Assembly: GCA_947460065.1 (NCBI GenBank)
Contig: CANHGF010000204.1
Location: 1-5,308 of the forward strand
Source: Comamonadaceae bacterium
GTDB taxonomy: Bacteria; Pseudomonadota; Gammaproteobacteria; Burkholderiales; Burkholderiaceae_C
DNA length: 5,308 nucleotides
Direction of reading: 5' to 3'
In this document: in pieces, positions 1 to 5,308 of the stretch
Numbering within the stretch: the first letter of the stretch is position 1
Layout of the letters: each line of letters begins with the position of its first letter
Made by a program: the position numbers and the translations under genes
Notes under the pieces: model-generated
Told to the model about the DNA's origin: nothing
Database searches by the model: none
What the model saw: only the letters and a program-made list of their open reading frames with translations

Positions 1-2478
1 AATCGCGCCGATGTCTGACTGCTGCATGATCAGCGACTCATGGCCCATCAAGCCGAAGCTGGGGGTGTAGGCATTGGTCAGGTCGGCCGGCAGACTGTCA
101 TCGCGCAGCAGCTTGCCTTTGTTGAAACGACCCTCGGGGTCGATCCGCTTTTTATAGTCAGCAAAAGGCGCGAGCTCAGCGTCGCTGAGGAACTCCAGCT
201 TGGTGATGCCGATGCCATGCTCGCCGGAGACCACGCCGTCGAGCGAGCGGGCCAGCGCCATGATGCGTGCCACCGCCTCGTGTGCAGCGTGCAGCATCTC
301 GTAGTCGTCGCTGTTGACCGGCAAATTGGTGTGCACATTGCCATCTCCGGCATGCATGTGCAGCGCCGCCCAGACACGGCCCTTGAGCACCCGCTGGTGA
401 ATGTCCAGGCACTGCTGCAAGATGGGCGCAAAGGCCGCGCCGCCAAAAAGGTCCTGCAGCGGCGCGCGCAGTTGCATCTTCCAGCTCGCCCGCAGGCTGT
501 GGTCTTGCAGCTGTGCGAACAGCGGGCCGACCTCGGCCAGCCAATGCGCCCACTGGCCGCGCACCTGCCGCACCAGGGTCAGGGCCTGCGCCACCCGGTC
601 TTCCAGCAGCTCGGCCGGTGCCAACTCGCCGGCATCGTCGGCCTGACCCAAGGGCAGGCTGCCGCGCTCAAAAAAGGCTTCAAGCTCGTCGCACAGCTTG
701 ATCTTGTTTTTCAGCGACAGCTCGATGTTGATGCGCTCAATGCCATCGGTGTACTCGGCCATGCGCGGCAACGGGATGACCACATCCTCGTTGATCTTGA
801 AGGCATTGGTGTGGCGGCTGATGGCGGCGGTGCGCTTGCGGTCCAGCCAAAACTTCTTGCGCGCCTCGGGGCTGACGGCCACAAAGCCCTCGCCGCTGCG
901 CGAGTTGGCGATGCGCACCACTTCCGATGTGGCCCGCGCCACCGCGTCGGCATCATCGCCGGCGATGTCACCGATCAGTACCATCTTAGGCAGGCCACCG
1001 CGCTTGGACTTGGTGGTGTAGCCCACCGCCTTGAGGTAACGGTCGTCCAGGTGCTCGAGCCCGGCCAGCAGCACCGGCGAGGCGCCCGGTGTGGCCGCCT
1101 CCTGCTCGCTGCGCTTTTGCAGCGCAAACATATAGTCCTTGATCTCGACAATGCTGGGCACCGCGTCCTTGGCATTGCCGAAAAACTCCAGACAGACGGT
1201 GCGTGTGTGGACCGGCATGCGGTGCACCACCCAGCGCGCGCTGGTGATCAGCCCGTCGCAGCCCTCCTTCTGCACCCCCGGCAGGCCTGAGAGGAATTTG
1301 TCGGTCACGTCCTTGCCCAGGCCCGCCTTGCGAAAAGACGGCCCAGGTATATCTAGGCGATCGGTGCGGATCGGCGTCTTGCCATCGGCCTCGAAGTAGT
1401 GCAGCTCAAAGCTGGCCATATCGGCGTCGTGGATCTTGCCCAGGTTGTGGCCGATGCGCACCACCTCCAGCCACTTCGCGTCAGGGGTGACCATGCGCCA
1501 GGACGCGAGGTTGTCCAGGGCGGTACCCCAGAGCACCGCCTTTTTGCCGCCGGCATTCATGGCGATATTGCCGCCTATGCACGACGCCTCGGCCGAGGTG
1601 GGATCAACCGCAAATACAAAGCCAGCCCGCTCGGCCGCATCGGCCACCCGCTGCGTGACCACGCCGGCCTCGGTCCAGATAGTGGGCACCGGCTGCGGCA
1701 GACCGGGCAGCGCTACCGACTCCACCTCGGTCATGGCCTCGAGCTTTTCGGTGTTGATCACCGCCGACCTCCAGCTCAGCGGGATCGCACCGCCGGTGTA
1801 GCCGGTGCCGCCGCCGCGCGGCACGATGGTCAGGCCCAGTTCAATACAGCCTTTGACCAAGCCGGCCATCTCGGTCTCAGTATCGGGGGTCAGCACCACA
1901 AAGGGGTACTCGACCCGCCAGTCGGTAGCGTCAGTGACATGCGAGACGCGCGAGAGGCCGTCGAACTTGATGTTGTCCTTGGCGGTGTACTTGCGCAGCT
2001 TGCGCTCGGTCTGCCGCCGCAGTTGGGCCACTTCATCAAAACCCTGGGCGAAGCGGCTGACGGCAGCACCGGCCAAGTCCAGGAGTTGGCCAACGATGCG
2101 GTCGCGGCCGGCATCCGCATCCGGAGTGCGCCGCTTCTGTACCTCGCCAAGGCGGTGCTCCAGCGCCTCGACCAGCAAACGCCGGCGGCCCGGGTTGTCG
2201 AGCAGGTCGTCCTGCAAATAGGGATTGCGCTGGACCACCCAGATGTCGCCCAGCACCTCATAGAGCATGCGGGCCGAGCGGCCGGTGCGGCGCTCATCGC
2301 GCAGCCGGTTGAGAAGCTCCCAGGCGGAAACACCAAGCACCCGCATCACCACCTCGCGGTCCGAAAACGAGGTGTAGTTGTACGGAATCTCGCGAATGCG
2401 GGCGCCCTCGCCGCCCTCGACCAGCCCCGCAGGGCCTTCCAGCGCTTGCAGAATATGGGGCGAGGTGGGGGCGTTCAT
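1..2478 (-). CDS. Large FAD/FMN-binding oxidoreductase, DUF3683 plus D-lactate dehydrogenase-like core; 3' end outside window
   Basis: Seen: an uninterrupted minus-strand frame of 826 codons from the ATG at 2478-2476, still open at base 1. Residues 29-42 ([14 protein letters not shown]) mark the N-terminal DUF3683-type segment. Residues 220-230 ([11 protein letters not shown]) and 292-311 (DPTSAEA...[10 protein letters not shown]) are the two FAD-contacting blocks of a PCMH-type FAD_binding_4 domain. Residues about 399-409 ([11 protein letters not shown]), 707-716 ([10 protein letters not shown]) and 751-760 ([10 protein letters not shown]) belong to the FAD-linked oxidase C-terminal domain of the GlcD/Dld family; the histidines at 707, 709, 716 and 754 are likely metal/substrate ligands. 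Known: betaproteobacterial homologues are, as I recall, around 1,300 residues and continue into 4Fe-4S and CCG-type domains, which would lie left of base 1. Inferred: oxidation of a 2-hydroxyacid, perhaps D-lactate, feeding electrons through Fe-S clusters to quinone; the substrate cannot be read from sequence. An in-frame stop at 2553-2551 bounds the start; TTG at 2541-2539 is the only other candidate noticed. Only a weak GGAT precedes the ATG. Confidence 0.9.
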   Translation of the reverse strand, partial: MNAPTSPHILQALEGPAGLVEGGEGARIREIPYNYTSFSDREVVMRVLGVSAWELLNRLRDERRTGRSARMLYEVLGDIWVVQRNPYLQDDLLDNPGRRRLLVEALEHRLGEVQKRRTPDADAGRDRIVGQLLDLAGAAVSRFAQGFDEVAQLRRQTERKLRKYTAKDNIKFDGLSRVSHVTDATDWRVEYPFVVLTPDTETEMAGLVKGCIELGLTIVPRGGGTGYTGGAIPLSWRSAVINTEKLEAMTEVESVALPGLPQPVPTIWTEAGVVTQRVADAAERAGFVFAVDPTSAEASCIGGNIAMNAGGKKAVLWGTALDNLASWRMVTPDAKWLEVVRIGHNLGKIHDADMASFELHYFEADGKTPIRTDRLDIPGPSFRKAGLGKDVTDKFLSGLPGVQKEGCDGLITSARWVVHRMPVHTRTVCLEFFGNAKDAVPSIVEIKDYMFALQKRSEQEAATPGASPVLLAGLEHLDDRYLKAVGYTTKSKRGGLPKMVLIGDIAGDDADAVARATSEVVRIANSRSGEGFVAVSPEARKKFWLDRKRTAAISRHTNAFKINEDVVIPLPRMAEYTDGIERINIELSLKNKIKLCDELEAFFERGSLPLGQADDAGELAPAELLEDRVAQALTLVRQVRGQWAHWLAEVGPLFAQLQDHSLRASWKMQLRAPLQDLFGGAAFAPILQQCLDIHQRVLKGRVWAALHMHAGDGNVHTNLPVNSDDYEMLHAAHEAVARIMALARSLDGVVSGEHGIGITKLEFLSDAELAPFADYKKRIDPEGRFNKGKLLRDDSLPADLTNAYTPSFGLMGHESLIMQQSDIGAI

Positions 2479-2618
2479 CAGCAGATCCAGGGATAGGGCG
2501 CAGCAGTCAAACCGGCTGTCAGAACCCGGATTGGCAGGCAATTGGACATGTTACCGCAGCACCCCGTGGCCCTGCCGCCCCTTGGGGCAGAGACCGGACA
2601 TGGCTCAAGGCGATGGCC
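2479..2618. other. Spacer between the membrane-protein gene and the oxidoreductase gene, with a weak hairpin
   Basis: A 140-bp gap separates two genes on the minus strand. It contains an inverted repeat at 2572-2590 (CTGCC ... GGCAG around a GCCCCTTGG core, able to pair in more than one register) with no T-tract on either side, so it is not a convincing intrinsic terminator. I found no good -35/-10 pair for the oxidoreductase on the minus strand; TTGACT close to the ATG has no matching -10. Either the two genes share a transcript or the promoter is activator-dependent. Confidence 0.35.
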
Positions 2619-2903
2619 TCAACGCCGCCACAGCCCGAGCATGACAAACTGAGCCAGGGCCGAGGCGGTCAGCAAAGCACCGTAGGTATACATTTTGCCG
2701 GTGGCTCCCAGAAGCAGTCCGGCCAGCAGCACCAGAGTGTTGAGCCCAAAGCCCCAAAAAAAACGAGCTGGCCAGCCGACCACCCAGGGCCTAGCCCCCC
2801 GCAGCAAAGGCCAGCGCGGCGCAAGCACTGCCATCAGCCAGGCCAGCGCAGCGGCCGGGGCTAGCCAATTCAGGAGGTAAGTGAAAAACAGGTAGAAAGT
2901 CAT
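2619..2903 (-). CDS. Small three-helix inner-membrane protein of unknown function
   Basis: I do not recognise a named family. From the ATG at 2903 the product is 94 residues, with hydrophobic segments at about 3-28, 43-66 and 71-90, so almost the whole protein is in the membrane. Arginines cluster between segments one and two (R30, R35, R38, R47) and at the C-terminus (WRR). By the positive-inside rule this predicts the N-terminus outside, the first loop and C-terminus in the cytoplasm, and a very short outer loop (GATGK). The same frame can begin earlier, at ATG 2942 (13 more residues) or TTG 3002 (33 more). I chose 2903 because hydrophobic sequence begins directly after it and the extension is a non-membrane, low-information stretch; no candidate has a clear ribosome-binding site. 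It lies 140 bp upstream of, and reads toward, the large FAD oxidoreductase, and is divergent from hemA. It could be a membrane partner of that enzyme, but adjacency is the only evidence. An 8-T run encodes Phe-Phe at 2756-2763. Confidence 0.7.
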   Translation of the reverse strand: MTFYLFFTYLLNWLAPAAALAWLMAVLAPRWPLLRGARPWVVGWPARFFWGFGLNTLVLLAGLLLGATGKMYTYGALLTASALAQFVMLGLWRR

Positions 2904-3038
2904 CAGGCGGACGGCTGAGGCAGGCCAGACTCTAGCAGCCATAAGCACCGGGCCGCCGGAAGGCCGTGACGAAACCAGCCTGGAAAATACCTGCCATCCC
3001 AAAAAAACAAGGGTAAACCCTCAAGACTCAAATCAAGA

Positions 3039-3056
3039 TGTCAATTTAAATTGACA
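3039..3056. promoter_or_regulatory. Perfect 18-bp palindrome TGTCAATTTAAATTGACA, candidate operator
   Basis: Every base pairs with its symmetry partner (9-bp half-sites, no spacer). The form is TGT-N12-ACA, the geometry known for PpsR/CrtJ repressor sites of purple phototrophs, including Rubrivivax in the Burkholderiales. Its centre is about 59-60 bp upstream of the predicted hemA start, just upstream of the -35 box, which would suit an activator as well as a repressor. Only one such site is present in the spacer. The palindrome also creates outward-facing TTGACA hexamers on both strands, but neither has a -10 at normal spacing. A different dimeric regulator (TetR, GntR or LysR type) is equally possible from sequence alone. 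Confidence 0.6.
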
Positions 3057-3058
3057 CC

Positions 3059-3078
3059 CGGCAATGACACGATTGCCG
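3059..3078. repeat. Inverted repeat CGGCAAT-N6-ATTGCCG overlapping the hemA -35 region
   Basis: The two 7-bp arms (3059-3065 and 3072-3078) are perfect reverse complements around a 6-bp centre, GACACG. The right arm contains the TTGCCG proposed as the hemA -35 box, so a protein bound here would block or contact RNA polymerase. Because the site is upstream of the predicted start, it would act as DNA rather than as an RNA hairpin in the hemA transcript. No specific regulator is recognised. Confidence 0.5.
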
Positions 3079-3100
3079 ACTACAACGGTAAATTTATAAT
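3073..3100 (+). promoter_or_regulatory. Predicted sigma-70 promoter of hemA giving a leaderless mRNA
   Basis: TATAAT at 3095-3100 is a perfect -10 box. TTGCCG at 3073-3078 matches the -35 consensus at 4 of 6 positions, with a 16-bp spacer. Six bases (CCCGCC) separate the -10 box from the hemA ATG at 3107, so the usual start site about 7 bases after the box falls on the A of the ATG. The bases before the ATG hold no Shine-Dalgarno sequence, as expected for a leaderless transcript. The surrounding AATTTATAAT is strongly AT-rich in a GC-rich window. Confidence 0.75.
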
Positions 3101-3106
3101 CCCGCC

Positions 3107-4387
3107 ATGCCAGTCTGGGCCCTTGGGCTGAACCATCACACGGCACCGCTCGACCTGCGCGGTCGTTTTGCCTTTGCCATCGACCAGGTGGCGCCGACCC
3201 TGCAGGGCCTGCGGGCGGCATTTCAGCGCCAGCCTGAAGCGACCTTGTTGTCCACCTGCAACCGCACAGAAATTTACTGTGCGGGCGAGCGGGCCGAGGT
3301 CGATCACACCCTGGACTGGCTGGCTCGCAGTGGCGGAGTATCCCCGGAGTCGCTGCGCGACCACACCTACACCTTGCAGGACGGCGACGCCGCCCGCCAC
3401 GCTTTCCGGGTGGCCAGCGGGCTGGACTCGATGGTGCTGGGCGAGCCGCAAATCCTGGGCCAGATGAAAGACGCGGTGCGGGCGGCCGACGAGGCCGGTG
3501 CCATGGGCACCACCTTGCACCAGCTGTTCCAGCGCTCGTTTGCGGTGGCCAAGGAAGTGCGCACCAGCACCGAGGTCGGTTCGCACAGCATCAGCATGGC
3601 CGCTGCGGCGGTGCGGCTGGCCAGTCAGATCTTTGAAGACCTGGGCGAGATCCGGGTGCTGTTTGTTGGTGCCGGCGAGATGATCGATCTGGCGGTGACC
3701 CACTTTGCCGCCAAAAACCCCAAGGCCATGGCCATCGCCAACCGCACGCTCGAACGCGGCGAGAGGTTGGCCAGCCGTTTTGGCGCCGAGGTCATGCCGC
3801 TGTCAGAGCTGCCCCAGCGTCTGGGCGAATTTGACGCGGTCATCAGCTGCACCGCCAGCACCCTGCCCATCATCGGTTTGGGTGCGGTCGAGCGGGCCCT
3901 TAAACAACGCCGGCGCCGGCCGATGTTCATGGTCGATCTGGCGGTGCCGCGCGACATCGAGCCCGAAGTCAAACAGCTGCAAGACGTCTACCTCTACACC
4001 GTCGACGATCTGGCCCGGGTGGTGCAGACCGGCAAGGACAGCCGGCAGGCGGCAGTCGCCGAGGCTGAGGTGATCATTGACGAAGGCGTGCAAAATTTCC
4101 TGCACTGGATGAAGCAGCGCGCCACCGTGCCCCTGATTCAGCAACTCAATGCCCAGGCCGACCAGTGGCGGGCGGTCGAACTGGCGCGGGCGCGCAAGCT
4201 GCTGGCCAAGGGCGAGTCGGTCGAGGCGGTGCTCGAGACCCTCTCGCGCGGGCTGACGCAAAAAATGCTGCACGGTGCCATGGCCGAACTGCACGGCAGC
4301 CAGGCCGACCAGCTCGACAGCACCGCCCAAACCGTCAGCCGCATGTTCCTGCGCGGCCAGGCGCCACGCGACCCCAACGGGCTCTAG
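3107..4387 (+). CDS. hemA: Glutamyl-tRNA reductase
   Basis: HemA reduces the glutamate of glutamyl-tRNA(Glu) to glutamate-1-semialdehyde with NADPH, the first committed step of the C5 route to 5-aminolevulinate, heme and other tetrapyrroles; it is a cytosolic dimer. The 426-residue length is close to the roughly 420 usual for proteobacteria. Seen: the N-terminal GLNHHTAP (7-14); the catalytic motif [10 protein letters not shown] with the nucleophilic cysteine at 51; H98 and the family signature [15 protein letters not shown] (105-119); the Rossmann nucleotide-binding GAGEM (188-192) with ANRT (211-214); [12 protein letters not shown] (275-286); and a helical C-terminal dimerisation region (about 320-415). 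The ATG at 3107 is supported by the standard N-terminus starting immediately after it. It is divergent from the small membrane-protein gene and 125 bp upstream of prfA, in the same orientation. Nothing is truncated or missing. Expression is probably set at the palindrome-containing promoter just upstream. Confidence 0.98.
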   Translation: MPVWALGLNHHTAPLDLRGRFAFAIDQVAPTLQGLRAAFQRQPEATLLSTCNRTEIYCAGERAEVDHTLDWLARSGGVSPESLRDHTYTLQDGDAARHAFRVASGLDSMVLGEPQILGQMKDAVRAADEAGAMGTTLHQLFQRSFAVAKEVRTSTEVGSHSISMAAAAVRLASQIFEDLGEIRVLFVGAGEMIDLAVTHFAAKNPKAMAIANRTLERGERLASRFGAEVMPLSELPQRLGEFDAVISCTASTLPIIGLGAVERALKQRRRRPMFMVDLAVPRDIEPEVKQLQDVYLYTVDDLARVVQTGKDSRQAAVAEAEVIIDEGVQNFLHWMKQRATVPLIQQLNAQADQWRAVELARARKLLAKGESVEAVLETLSRGLTQKMLHGAMAELHGSQADQLDSTAQTVSRMFLRGQAPRDPNGL

Positions 4388-4397
4388 CGCCGCCCGC

Positions 4398-4448
4398 GCT
4401 GCCCTGGCCATGGGCGCATCCTGCGGGCACTGCCTTGCGCAGGCCCGC
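4398..4448 (+). other. Two tandem stem-loops in the hemA-prfA spacer
   Basis: The first can pair GC/GCCC (4398-4404, one bulged T) with GGGCGC (4412-4417) around a 7-nt loop. The second is stronger: GCGGGC (4423-4428) pairs with GCCCGC (4443-4448) and CTGC (4430-4433) with GCAG (4439-4442), with one bulged A and a 5-nt loop. Only TT follows the second stem, so it lacks the U-tract of a standard intrinsic terminator. Possible roles are partial attenuation, an RNase processing or stability element, or none. A run of eight C follows at 4475-4482. Confidence 0.4.
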
Positions 4449-4512
4449 TTAGCGGCAGCGCACCTGGCACTGCGCCCCCCCCGATCTGACGTTTTCGACC
4501 CGGTCCGCCCCC

Positions 4513-5308
4513 ATGAAAGAATTTCTTCGCCAGACGCTAGAGCGCCAGTTGCTGCGCTTCGATGAGCTCGACGCGCTGCTGTCGGCCCCCGATGTGGTCA
4601 GCGACATGGACCGCTTTCGCAAGCTCACCCGCGAACATGCCGAAGTCAGCGCGCTCAGCGCCCAATACCGGCGCCTGCGCCAGCGCGAAGACGACCTGGC
4701 GCAGGCACAGGCCCTGCTGGCCGAGCCCGAGATGCGCGAGTTGGCTGAAGAAGAAGTCGCCGGAGCGCAGGCCGATATCGCCCATCTGGACCAGGCCCTG
4801 CAGCTCATGCTGGTGCCCAAGGACCCAGACGATACCCGGCCGGCCTTCATGGAAATTCGCGCTGGTACCGGCGGCGACGAGTCGGCCCTGTTCGCCGGCG
4901 ACTTGCTGCGCATGTACACCCGCTATGCGGAGGGCTGCGGCTGGCGCTGCGAGCTCATCAGTCAGTCGCCCTCCGAGCTCGGCGGCTACAAGGAGGTGGT
5001 GCTGCGTATTGAAGGCGCGCCCGATGCGCAAGGCGTGGGCGTCTTTGGCAAGCTGCGATTTGAGTCAGGCGGACATCGGGTGCAAAGGGTGCCGGCCACC
5101 GAGGCCCAGGGTCGCATACACACCAGTGCCTGCACGGTGGCGGTGCTGGCCGAGCCCGACGAAGCCGTTGCGGTACAGATCAACCCGGCCGAACTGCGCA
5201 TCGACACCTACCGCGCCTCGGGCGCGGGCGGCCAGCACATCAACAAAACCGACTCCGCCGTGCGCGTCACCCACCTGCCCACCGGCATCGTGGCCGAATG
5301 CCAGGACG
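4513..5308 (+). CDS. prfA: Peptide chain release factor 1; 3' end outside window
   Basis: RF1 recognises UAA and UAG in the ribosomal A site and triggers hydrolysis of peptidyl-tRNA. The window holds 265 complete codons and one further base; the full protein is normally about 360 residues. Seen: a helical N-terminal domain (about 1-100); the start of the core at [15 protein letters not shown] (117-131); [19 protein letters not shown] (188-206) containing the P-A-T stop-codon-reading tripeptide at 194-196; and [16 protein letters not shown] (236-251) with the catalytic GGQ at 239-241. PAT rather than SPF identifies RF1 rather than RF2, and the 45-residue PAT-to-GGQ spacing equals that of E. 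coli RF1. The glutamine of GGQ is the usual target of the PrmC methyltransferase, whose gene often follows prfA and could lie just right of the window. The ATG at 4513 gives a standard N-terminus but has only a C-rich stretch before it and no ribosome-binding site. It is probably co-transcribed with hemA. Confidence 0.97.
   Translation, partial: MKEFLRQTLERQLLRFDELDALLSAPDVVSDMDRFRKLTREHAEVSALSAQYRRLRQREDDLAQAQALLAEPEMRELAEEEVAGAQADIAHLDQALQLMLVPKDPDDTRPAFMEIRAGTGGDESALFAGDLLRMYTRYAEGCGWRCELISQSPSELGGYKEVVLRIEGAPDAQGVGVFGKLRFESGGHRVQRVPATEAQGRIHTSACTVAVLAEPDEAVAVQINPAELRIDTYRASGAGGQHINKTDSAVRVTHLPTGIVAECQD

Noticed and set aside
40..2496. Two long plus-strand open frames (40-1290 and 1399-2496).
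   Set aside because: They lie antisense to the FAD oxidoreductase, whose minus-strand frame is continuous and has all family motifs. The plus-strand translations are low-complexity Ala/Arg/Gln/His-rich sequence, as produced opposite a GC-rich gene.
2871..2895. A perfect Shine-Dalgarno-like AGGAGGT on the plus strand at about 2872-2878, followed by GTG.
   Set aside because: The GTG is too close and its frame stops after four codons (GTG AAA AAC AGG TAG). The same bases encode the Thr-Tyr-Leu-Leu stretch of the membrane protein on the minus strand.
2932..2997. A 21-codon minus-strand frame (ATG 2997 to TAG 2934-2932) upstream of the membrane-protein gene, as a possible leader peptide.
   Set aside because: There is no ribosome-binding site, no repeated regulatory codons and no attenuator hairpin after it; a frame this short is expected by chance.
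3039..3056. The TTGACA hexamers at both ends of the palindrome as -35 boxes of divergent promoters.
   Set aside because: No -10-like hexamer lies 15-19 bp from either one on the correct strand; the hemA TATAAT is 38 bp from the plus-strand copy.
3080..4411. Minus-strand open frames at 3080-3703 and 3803-4411.
   Set aside because: They are antisense shadows of hemA with no recognisable domain; the hemA frame carries the full set of catalytic motifs.
4423..4450. Intrinsic terminator after hemA.
   Set aside because: The stem is strong, but only two T follow it, so it does not meet the usual terminator pattern. It is reported as a stem-loop only.
4449..5031. Minus-strand open frames opposite prfA (4449-4919, 4537-5031).
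   Set aside because: They have Ser/Arg- or Ala/Gly-rich composition and no motifs, whereas the plus-strand frame is unmistakable RF1.

Overview
The window looks like chromosomal housekeeping DNA from a high-GC betaproteobacterium, most likely order Burkholderiales and probably close to Comamonadaceae (Rhodoferax/Polaromonas/Acidovorax type). The basis is the G/C-rich third codon positions, the hemA-prfA gene order and the close match of all recognisable proteins to that group. This placement comes from memory of the families; no search was run.

Layout. The minus strand carries (i) the first 826 codons of a very large FAD-binding oxidoreductase with an N-terminal DUF3683-type segment, running off the left edge (1-2478), and (ii) upstream of it a small three-helix membrane protein (2619-2903). 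The plus strand carries hemA, glutamyl-tRNA reductase (3107-4387), and the first 265 codons of prfA, peptide chain release factor 1 (4513 to the right edge). The two pairs are divergently oriented around an AT-rich spacer at about 2904-3106.

The divergent spacer is the most informative part. It holds a perfect 18-bp palindrome of the form TGT-N12-ACA (3039-3056), a second inverted repeat with 7-bp arms (3059-3078), and a perfect TATAAT (3095-3100) that ends only 6 nt before the hemA ATG. The expected transcription start falls on or next to the ATG, so hemA mRNA is probably leaderless. The palindrome has the spacing of PpsR/CrtJ operators of purple phototrophs, which would fit control of the first committed step of tetrapyrrole synthesis; this is a hypothesis.

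How the genes relate. HemA commits glutamyl-tRNA to 5-aminolevulinate, hence heme and, in a phototroph, bacteriochlorophyll. RF1 terminates translation at UAA/UAG; hemA-prfA (often followed by prmC) is a common arrangement in proteobacteria. The minus-strand pair may be a cytosolic-face flavin dehydrogenase and a small membrane protein of unknown role; a functional link between them is only inferred from adjacency. I see no mobile element, CRISPR array, tRNA or rRNA, and no clearly new multi-gene system. None of the four genes has a convincing Shine-Dalgarno sequence at its chosen start.
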